From Forficula auricularia (Eukaryota; Arthropoda; Insecta; Dermaptera; Forficulidae): a stretch of 64,000 bases of DNA. Positions 56,953 through 64,000 of this stretch are shown here, in pieces; within the stretch, counting starts at the first letter, position 1; every line of letters starts with the position of its first letter. The position numbers and the translations under genes were made by a program. The notes beneath the pieces were generated by a model. The model made no database searches. It saw only the letters and a list, made by a program, of their open reading frames with translations, and was not told the DNA's origin. The stretch lies in NCBI GenBank assembly GCA_024734495.1, contig JALMQS010000061.1:6191321-6255320 (forward strand), read 5' to 3'.

Positions 56953-57610
56953 CATTACAGAATATTTTCACAGAACCTAAACCCAGAATTAGGGTAAACG
57001 GACCCGACAGCATTTAAATAAATAACAAAATTATTTAGAATTTATAAACTAAATTTTTGATTAGTTCTTTAATTGAAAGTATTGTTAGATTCAGTTCGGC
57101 TCGTTTTTTCGGTTAGAATATGTTTGAGCCAATATGAGTTTTAGTGAACCCTTTTTTTATCTAACCAAATTTTATTTAAGAAAAATCGAAAAAGACTTTG
57201 CGAATAAGCCGACTGGAAGAATTCTCTAGGTGAGCTTTATCGGGCCATTCCAACAGATGTCACGCATTTTACGGACTCAAGTGATTTGACAGTTACTGTC
57301 AAGACATTAACTATCAAGAACATTCTTATAAAAAAAAAAGAAAAAGCTGGTAACGTTTCTTCCATGGGCTAAGATTTAAAAATTACATTTTAATCAATTT
57401 AAAAACGATTCGAATTATAAAAATGACAAAGATCACAGGTTGAACATTTTTATTCTACGAAAAAAAATTGCCTTTGCATTAAATTTTGTTATACCTATAT
57501 ACCTAAATTGTAAATAAAGATAAAGAAAATAATTTTTAAATTAATATATGAATTAATTAATTAGATACCTAATAAGCAAATCTAATTATCGAATATCGAT
57601 AAACATTTAC

Positions 57611-57664
57611 CTCATCAGGTGTAAAATCAGATGAATCTTTCACACAACAGCAGCAGAGGCCCAT
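57611..57664 (-). CDS. SVIP: SVIP (small VCP/p97-interacting protein), exon 1
   Basis: ATG at 57664 opens MGLCCCCVKDSSDFTPDE, 18 codons to donor GTAAAT in phase 0. Met-Gly plus four Cys fits the N-myristoylation and palmitoylation signal of SVIP (human starts MGLCFPCP), which anchors it to ER and lysosomal membranes. Too short to stand out as an open frame; recognised by joining to exon 2. The ATG is preceded by TTAAAA. Confidence 0.92.
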
Positions 57665-58035
57665 TTTTAATAAAAGATAAAGACATAGATTATTAAGAAA
57701 AATGAATATCCTTGAATATATATGTATTTCAAATTAATATTTAATCCTATTTCCAACTATAATAGGCATGTTTCTTAAAATTTTTGACATAAAAGTGAAG
57801 TTATCAATTAATTTACAATTTTATTTTTAAATTTTGTTAATTTATTATTATTTATATATCTAAATGTTATATTAATTATTTATGATAGGAAATTATACAT
57901 TCAATAAATATATAATTATTTTAATGAGGTTCAAAGTAAATTATTATTATCATTTCCGTCGATAATTTGTATTAATTTGAAAGTTTATAATAGAAAAATA
58001 AGGACAGGTTTTTATGTGTGACTTTTTTATTTATC

Positions 58036-58076
58036 AGCCAACGTTTCGTCGACTTTAAAAGACTTCTTCAGGGCTT
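58036..58076 (-). ncRNA. Hammerhead ribozyme-like motif, left arm
   Basis: Minus strand: AGCC-CTGAAGA, stem II AGTC...GAC, GAAAC-GTT-GGCT. Stem I AGCC/GGCU is a 4-bp Watson-Crick helix, core complete, cleavage after GUU. Confidence 0.58.
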
Positions 58077-58115
58077 CAAATAGTCATACCACACATTCGT
58101 CTAAATTTTCTATAG

Positions 58116-58158
58116 TAAGTCCTGAAGAAGTCGGCAAAGTAGACGAAACGTTGGCTGA
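58116..58158 (+). ncRNA. Hammerhead ribozyme-like motif, right arm
   Basis: AGTC-CTGAAGA, stem II GTC-GGCAAAGTA-GAC, GAAAC-GTT-GGCT. Stem I keeps pairing through a U-G wobble (AGUC/GGCU) although one base differs from the left arm. Confidence 0.58.
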
Positions 58159-58868
58159 TAAATAAAAAAGTCACACATAAAAACTTGTCCTTATTTTCCT
58201 ATTATAAACTTTCAAATTAGTTCAAAGTAAATTCAAAAATTACTGCAAAAATATTATGACGAAAATTATTCAAATCCAAAAGAGTAAGATTGGGAAAGGA
58301 GTTATGTTAAAAGTCAAATCTCTTTAATTTCGACCAAATTTTCTACAGTTACTCGCCTTTAGGACACGGCGAAAATATTATGGCAAAAATCAACTCCGTA
58401 AATAGATAGAGCGTGAGAGAAAGGAAATTGAAGTCCTAATTCCGATCCTGGATAAAAGGGCTAAGTAGCTATTTTTTCAGAGATCAGAGGCCTTAACTGG
58501 TACATATGGGCTTCCAAATTAATTCTCTTTAAATTGTTTACATTATGTTTGTATGTGTTGTATGTAAATTATTATATTTCAAATGTCAGAATTAAGTGAA
58601 GATTACTATCTTAGAACTTTAGTAAGAAAAGAAAGCCTTTATTTACAATAGTTGTTGAATGAAAATAAAATTAATTTTATATCATGAATCGTATTTTTGT
58701 TTTCTATCTCATGTATCTTTTTTATCTATGTTCTATCCTTTTGGAATTGCCATACCATTTCCAATGAAATATTTTTTTTAATTGTCTCTGCATAATTTAG
58801 CAAAAAATATATTATATAATATTAATTATTATATATTAAATATTTTATAATATTATTAATTATTAATT

Positions 58869-58983
58869 GATGTTTTATTAATTTCTGTAGTTAATTTATA
58901 TTCATGTTTTGTTGACCTAGCCACCGAGGACTTTTGTGCCTCTAAGCAGGTCGAGAAATAAAGATTTATTTATTTATTTATAT
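58869..58983 (+). mobile_element. Solo 3' end of the CR1-like LINE
   Basis: GACCTAGCCACCGAGGACTT, then GCCTCTAAGCAGGTCGAG and ATAAAGATTTATTTATTTA, the same tail as the LINE at 51520-52745. A severely 5'-truncated insertion. Confidence 0.82.
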
Positions 58984-59721
58984 TATACCTACTAAAAATA
59001 AATAAAAATATTAGAATATTTTATTTAAAAAAGGAGGAAAAAGTCAAAACTTTCAAGACTCGGTATGCTCTCTGCAGTTTTAATAAATTATAGTTTTTTT
59101 TTATTATTATTAAAATTGACTTCAGTTTATAATTATAAAGAAGTCAACTTTTTAATATTTTTTTAATTTATTACAAATTTCCGCACAAGTCTATATTTTG
59201 ATGATCTAATTAAAATATGGAGTTTTTTATGAGATTATCTCATTAATAATTCCTTATCTAGATGGCTTCAGTCTTAATTTCTATTTTTATCTTTAATTAT
59301 TTAGTGAAGAAAAAATAATTTTAAATTTCCTGCCTCCATTTTAATGTGCGTGTGTGTGAGTGCCATGTGTCAAACTAGCGCCATTGGTGTTGATGGTTGC
59401 AAACTTTGAATTGCCTGTCAGATCGTGTGAGTTGACTATCTATATCTATAGTATCTTTTATCTATGACCCGAACCACAATAAAAAATACAAATATTTGCT
59501 TGACAATCTATTTAAAATTAAATTTTTTATCAAATTGTTTTTTTGTGAACCTTCCAATTACAGTCTGTGCTTTAACATTATACTCTCTGCTTTAACATAA
59601 CCATTGTACTCCAATACCAGTTGTATTAAAAAGATTTAGTGCTTATTAAATATCCTCCTTTTTCTTATCAACTACAAACGCGTGGACGCAAAGTATTTCT
59701 TTACTTTTTCAATTAATTTAT

Positions 59722-59804
59722 ATGCAAATGGATTCTCCTACCAATTCTTTAAAAGATTCTTTGTTGGAACCTCCAATGGAATCTTCTATGGATTCTACAC
59801 CCAG
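59722..59804 (+). CDS. First coding exon of an unidentified plus-strand gene
   Basis: ATG at 59722 (or 59728 in the same frame) opens MQMDSPTNSLKDSLLEPPME, SSMDSTP, two bases out at donor AG-GTAATT. The region upstream (59340-59480) is GC-richer, with GCGCCATTGG and TG-rich sequence, as for a promoter. Divergent from SVIP. The next exon is probably beyond the window. A phase-compatible segment exists at 62205-62393 but sits inside a repeat and has no proper acceptor. Confidence 0.55.
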
Positions 59805-60000
59805 GTAATTAAATATAAATTTTAATTGAAGGAATCGTAGGAAGTTGGACAAGACTTTAAATTAAATTAAATACAAGTTTTGATTAAATATGCCATACGT
59901 TACCGTTGCTGTTTTGCAACTTCTTCAGTGGCTCGTTATTTAACTTATTTGTCGGATTTTTTACTACGAGAAAAACATTTCAAACAATATTCTTTTTTCT

Positions 60001-60397
60001 TTTTAGGTTAAAAAGAGAATAAAATGAGAGTCTCGTTTTTGAGCTAAAATAATTTTTAATTATTTCTAGAGACTATAGTTTTCGAAGGCATTGCCTTCAT
60101 CATCAGTCTATCACAAATATTTCAAATTGGTTACAAAATTAAGAATATATATTCTAATCTCCCAAGAGGAAACATGAAAAAAAGACATTATATATTTTTC
60201 AAAATTTTCACTGTATAATTTTAATTTAATACTAATTTGAAATATTTGTGATAGATCGATGATGAAGGCAATGCCTTCGAAACTATAGTCTCTAGAAATA
60301 ATTAAAAATTATTTTATTTAAAAACAGAAGACTCTCATTTTATTTTATTTAACCTAAAATAAAAACAATTCTGTTACCATCGACAGTGAAATCATTT
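60001..60397. mobile_element. Fold-back inserted with a 12-bp target duplication
   Basis: The 397-bp unit is itself an inverted repeat (arms 60003-60135 and 60233-60360) and is bracketed by ATTCTTTTTTCT at 59989-60000 and 60398-60409. Removing it restores the pairing of the outer fold-back. This is direct evidence that these fold-backs move as units and make a target duplication. Confidence 0.85.
60066..60110 (-). ncRNA. Hammerhead ribozyme-like motif in the inserted fold-back
   Basis: Minus strand: TAGA-CTGATGA, stem II GAAGGC-AAT-GCCTTC (6 bp, perfect), GAAAA-C-TATA-GTC-TCTA. Stem I TAGA/TCTA pairs fully and stem III has the UAUA loop. There is one extra A in GAAAC. The right arm copy has GAAAC intact but TCGATGA for CUGANGA. 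Confidence 0.52.
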
Positions 60398-61121
60398 ATT
60401 CTTTTTTCTATCACAATTCATTCAGTTCATCAATAACGTAAAATATAAACATCTTTTAAATAAGTGATTGCTTATCATAAAAACTAAAGAATCACATTGA
60501 ACAAAGAAATTTTTTATGTACATAATAATCTTCTTCAATGACAAATATAAAATAAAAAAAATTTCTTTGTTCAATGTGATTCTTTAGTTTTTTGACAAAA
60601 ACAATTAATTTGTTTAAAAAGTTTATATTTTATGTTAGTTGATGAATTGAATGAATTGTGATGAAAAAAGAATATTGTTTGAAATGTTTTTTCTCGTATG
60701 AAAAAATCCTGACAAATAAGTTTAATAAACTCAGCCACTGAAGAAGTTGCAAAACAGCAACGCAACGTATGGTATATTTAATCAAAACTTGTATTTAATT
60801 TAATTCTAAAGTCTTTCCAACTCCCTACGATTCCTTTAATTATTAATCATGGACACGAATAATGAAATATAAATTTTAATTTTACTTTAAAAAAACAAAA
60901 TTAAATTTTAGTATCAAAAATCTTATTAGAAATGTAGAAAGGCGCCATGTAAAATAATGATGACAAGCCACATGATTTTTAATAAAACATTTTTTATAAT
61001 TAGATGCTGTCTTGAGGTATTTAAGCCCTTTAAACCAGATGCGGTGTTCAGATGAAGACATGGAATTTTATTCAGGTTGAATAATGAAATGTATTGTCTT
61101 GTTTAGATTTTTTATTTTCAA

Positions 61122-61166
61122 ATCACGAGACCGTTTCGGCAGAGACTCTCCACCATCATCAGTTTT
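61122..61166 (-). ncRNA. Hammerhead ribozyme-like motif
   Basis: Minus strand: AAAA-CTGATGA, stem II GGTGGAGAG...CTCTGCC, GAAAC-GGTC-TCGTG. Complete core; stem II opens GG and closes CC, with an inner GAGA/UCUC-like pairing. Antisense to the plus-strand gene in whose presumed intron it lies. Confidence 0.52.
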
Positions 61167-61703
61167 TGATTTTTTCTAAAAAGTACCACTTTTAAAATTT
61201 TCAAAAAAATTCTCTAAATAGATAGTAGTTTCATAAACTACTATGTAAGGTATAATGATGGGATGGTAATGGGGTCTATGTTTAAAAAAATTATTACTGA
61301 CTCTTGTTTTTCATAAATACCCAGTTTTGACCAAATAATAATGATTTTAATGTAGTGAAACGACATTTTATGAAAAATCACTTTGTGTATATTAAACTAT
61401 GGTTATGAAATAAACACTCTGTGCTAATTAAATAACTGTTTAATAGTAGAGATTAATAATAGTCCTATAAATGCTTTCATGAAAAATATGAATGCATTGT
61501 ACTTTAAATTAGTCTTATAAAAATATTAGTAAAAACTAAGACAAATAAAACACCAACATTTTAAATAAAATTAAATCAATTTATGCTATGTCATGAAAAG
61601 TTAGTTAATTTACAATAAATATTGTTGTAGGCTAAATAGTTTAATAAGCAAATGTTATCTGAAATAGAAATTTCCCTTGCATTCACTTGATCCAGTCTCT
61701 GCA

Positions 61704-61910
61704 GTTTTTTTTTTTTTTTTTTTTTATCAGTGGGGAAATGCTTTTACGCACGCACTTGGCGAGAGGACTACCCGATAAAACCCCAGACTTTCAACCTTCT
61801 CCCCCCCGGAAACCGCCAAAAAGCATTACCACTGCAGGTCTAGTAAGTTAGAACCTGTCTGTGGTTAGTGAGCAAGTTAAAACAAATACCAGTGTGCCAA
61901 AAGCCAGGCT
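61704..61910 (-). mobile_element. Retroposed fragment with poly(A), target duplication
   Basis: Reads with a T20-type run at its left end (a poly(A) tail on the minus strand) and is bracketed by GTCTCTGCA at 61695-61703 and 61911-61919. Body includes CACTTGGCGAGAGGACTACC. LINE-mediated retroposition of an unidentified RNA. Confidence 0.8.
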
Positions 61911-62137
61911 GTCTCTGCAAGCATTCATTCAGTGACTGAGAGTCCTTGCTGACAAAGTAGTGTTTTAAATGTTAGCAATGTCTAAGTTATCAATTCCATA
62001 ATGTAAAATAGTTGTTATACCTTACATAAAACAATTGATTCTTTAAACTTCTGTTTTTTTGTGTGTTTTAATAGCTAATTTAATCTATGATTAAAACTTG
62101 TAATTAAAAGGCAAAGTTTAAGACATTTTTAGAAAAT

Positions 62138-62393
62138 ATGGAAACTATTGAAAAATGCAGTACTGTGGTAAGAGTTCAGTGTTGTAATCCATTGAAGAAA
62201 ACAAATCATCCTGTTAGAGATAGAAAAACTGAGAAATGTCACACCTTGGGTGACAGGTTCATTTCCACTTGATGGCCCGGATGATTTGCGATCAGTTAGA
62301 AAACCTAACCAAAGTTACCAAAGCATAGTGCTGAAAAGTGATAAAAATTCTGAAAATGAAGAGTTCTTCCGGTTTGAAGTGTATACCAAGTGA
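62138..62393 (+). pseudogene. Broken coding segment in the loop of an inverted repeat
   Basis: ATG at 62138 reads METIEKCSTVVRVQCCNPLK, KTNHPVRDRKTEK; one frame over, the reading continues LRNVTPWVTGSFPLDGPDDL, RSVRKPNQSYQSIVLKSDKN, SENEEFFRFEVYTK, stop. Codon use and the smooth hand-over suggest one protein with a single frameshift near 62235. I do not recognise it. It may be a captured host gene fragment or a transposon ORF. Confidence 0.4.
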
Positions 62394-63299
62394 TTTTTTC
62401 ACAAAGTGTCGTGTTCTCACATTAAAATCATTATTATTTGGTCAAAACTGGGTATTTATGAAAACAAGAGTCAGTAATATTTTTTAAACATAGACCCCAT
62501 TACCATCACATCATTATACTTTGCATAGTGGTTTGTGAAAGTACTATCTATTTACAGAATTTTTTTGAAAATTTTAAAAGTGGTACTTTTTATAAAAAAT
62601 CAAAAATTGATTTACATTTTGAAAAAAAAATTATTACAACCTATGTCATGTCTTGTATGAAAAGAGCATTAAAAAAGATGCAAAATGACACCTGTCCCAC
62701 TCTCTCTAACTCAATTAAGACAACTTTTAGAGCAGTTTCAAAATTGTTTGTTCGTGGTTTTTTTTGCGATTTTTTGAAAACTTCACAAGGCCGTATAAAA
62801 AAAAACTATTCAAGATAAAAATTTGAAATTTTGTATTTTCATTCATATTAGCACAATATATCAGTGTATCAAATTTCAACAAAATCTAAAGTGGTGAGGT
62901 AAAATTTTTATTTAAAGTGTGTTGATTTGGCACGGGATGACTCATAAATAAAGTGAGCGCTTACCAGTGTTTGAATTACATAGTGCTCAATATAAGTTCA
63001 TAGTATACAGTAAGAAAAACATTTGATATGTTTCAATTACATTTTTGTAATGCTATAAAATATATATAATATAAATATCAACATTTCACTCAGTGAAAGG
63101 TTCAGATCAATTAATATGGATATGTACATAATTGTGTTATGTCCTTCATACTAATATATGTAAAAAATGTACAGTGAAACATATGAGACATTGACATTAG
63201 TGATGTTATATTCAAAAAAAGGAAAGAGGTCTCCCATTTAGGTCCACTTATGCTATCTTACTCCACGGTCAACTACTTACACTCACATAAGGCACAAGT

Positions 63300-63838
63300 T
63301 CAAGTGTGAACTAATGATCTAATACGGAGGACCCATACATTCTCTTGCCACACTGGATGCGATTCAGAAGCGAGCAATTAAACTAATAGGAGGCCCAGAC
63401 CAACCAACTCACTACGATTCCTGGCTCAAACCCTGGCAACCGAACCATTTCTTGCCCTTTACCTGTACTACAGATGCCATCTGTGGTGTCCTGTTCAGTA
63501 GAGCTGAAATCAATTATCCCCCTAAAGCCCTCTTTACGAGAAACACGCGGTTGTCAGACACTCGGCACCTTCTGCTGCCAAAATGGATGAAAATCGAATA
63601 AGCGCTTTCGCCAAACTTCTTTATCCCTATGACCTCCAGAGATTGGAACTCACTCCCAGCCACTAGTCTTCCCCGACTTGACTAATCTTCAGCTGTTTTA
63701 TCCACAGATACCTTCGACCCCTACCCAGCCCATAAAATCCCCTCTTCTTCTTCTTTTCACGATGGAGGGGCCAACCCAGGCCTTTTGAAGATCACCTATT
63801 TGGTATAACTCCTTCTCTCATCATTTTCATTAAAAAAA
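63300..63838 (+). mobile_element. LINE 3' fragment (Jockey/RTE-like) with A tail
   Basis: Broken frames read TLDAIQKRAIKLIGGPDQPT, then FTRNTRLSDTRHLLLPKWMK and FIPMTSRDWNSLPA, the C-terminal blocks of LINE ORF2 (xRTxxxxNSLPA near the end). It finishes TCATTTTCATTAAAAAAAAA. Several frameshifts; inactive. The same 3' end is at 56405-56530. Confidence 0.75.
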
Positions 63839-63936
63839 AATTGACGTCTATATTCCACGAATGTATTAAATATTGCAGTGGGTTGAAGGGGTTAATCAGC
63901 CAAAGTAGGATGCACCGGGTAGAATAAAACTCCCAC

Positions 63937-64000
63937 AGTAAAACGTTTCGGCCTAAATTTTATTGGGAATTATACACATATTACAATACACACATGTGAT
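63937..64000 (-). repeat. Window-edge fragment of a hammerhead-like fold-back
   Basis: CAGTAAAACGTTTCGGCCTA is, on the minus strand, TAGGCC-GAAACG-TT, the GAAAC half of a hammerhead block. The CUGANGA half would lie within the last bases or beyond the window end. Confidence 0.4.

Larger units (their letters stand above)
53779..57610. other. SVIP intron (3.8 kb)
   Basis: Contains a split RTE/SINE-like element, the Tigger derivative, a tandem array, LINE 3' end and a palindrome, listed separately. Decayed hammerhead blocks: 54188-54225 (CTGAAGA kept, GAAAC changed) and 55325-55360 (CCGAAGA, GAAATGTC). No other gene seen. Confidence 0.5.
57973..58219. repeat. Fold-back element with hammerheads on both arms
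   Basis: Arms of about 100 bp (TTTGAAAGTTTATAATAGAA inverted at the right end), with only about 40 bp between the hammerhead blocks. Same inner motif family as 30076-30310. It lies between the divergent SVIP and the next gene, upstream of SVIP exon 1. Confidence 0.85.
59822..60842. repeat. Outer fold-back (~300-bp arms) with an inserted fold-back
   Basis: The left arm 59822-60000 continues after an insertion at 60398-60520; the right arm is 60555-60842. CGTAGGAAGTTGGACAAG and its inverse bound it. The hammerhead blocks on both arms (about 59897-59937 minus, 60735-60775 plus) keep GCCA-CTGAAGA, stem II GTTGC..GCAAC and stem I GCCA/UGGC. GAAAC, however, is GGTAAC in the left arm and GCAAC in the right, so both are dead. 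Confidence 0.85.
61122..62620. repeat. Large inverted repeat (~230-bp arms, 1-kb loop)
   Basis: Arm 61165-61385 is inverted at 62390-62610 (ATTTGGTCAAAACTGGGTATTT-like segments). The left arm continues outward into a hammerhead (61122-61166). The loop contains a retroposed fragment (61704-61910) and a broken coding segment (62138-62393). Confidence 0.8.

Noticed and set aside
62205..62393. Second exon of the plus-strand gene starting at 59722
   Set aside because: The phase would fit (AG plus A), but there is no pyrimidine tract before the AAG, and the segment lies within an inverted repeat with an upstream reading in another frame.

Overview
The window is AT-rich nuclear DNA from an animal, most likely an arthropod. 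The reasons are short spliceosomal introns of 57-65 nt beside very long repeat-filled ones, two recognisable animal genes, and a mix of decayed mariner, pogo/Tigger, hAT, CR1-like LINE and tRNA-derived SINE copies. There are no operons and no bacterial features. Most small open frames here are chance or transposon-derived. I could not name the species.

Host genes. (1) A long minus-strand gene has eleven well-supported coding exons between 34646 (5') and 849 (3'). Every junction keeps the frame, giving at least 1,405 codons. It is a largely disordered Ser/Pro-rich protein with a PP1-docking-like RVSF motif and basic RRYSVP/RRYSLS sites, and I do not recognise the family. Two weaker candidate 5' exons and a TATA/NRF1-like region lie upstream, up to about 40.4 kb. 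(2) A plus-strand CCDC28-family gene has five exons, 42028-48617, 268 aa. Its last intron begins with GG instead of GT. (3) A minus-strand SVIP (small VCP/p97-interacting protein) gene has two exons, 57664-53608, 74 aa. CCDC28 and SVIP are convergent. (4) The first coding exon of an unidentified plus-strand gene lies at 59722-59804, divergent from SVIP; the rest is probably to the right of the window.

Repeats. Introns and intergenic DNA are packed with near-perfect inverted repeats (fold-back units, arms about 50-300 bp). At least a dozen carry, on one or both arms, the hammerhead-ribozyme layout CUGANGA / stem II / GAAA / GUH, with flanks that can pair as stem I. One fold-back (60001-60397) sits inside another between 12-bp direct repeats, so the unit has moved. 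Two loci (27.8 and 43.6 kb) hold near-identical copies. Several hammerheads are intronic and in sense with the host gene. This fold-back plus hammerhead family, reminiscent of Penelope-like elements and retrozymes, is the most interesting content.

Other mobile DNA includes hAT elements with 8-bp target duplications (15207-16098, 35069-35676, 39481-39646, 49747-50152 and others), hairpin MITEs (7321, 30332), a TTAA-flanked MITE in a CCDC28 intron, a degenerate mariner (19720-20540), a Tigger deletion derivative inside the SVIP intron, a 5'-truncated CR1-like LINE (51520-52745) with a solo 3' end at 58.9 kb, and LINE/SINE fragments. Two loci (33.3-34.0 and 38.4-39.0 kb) show interleaved inverted repeats in the order A-C-A'-C'.
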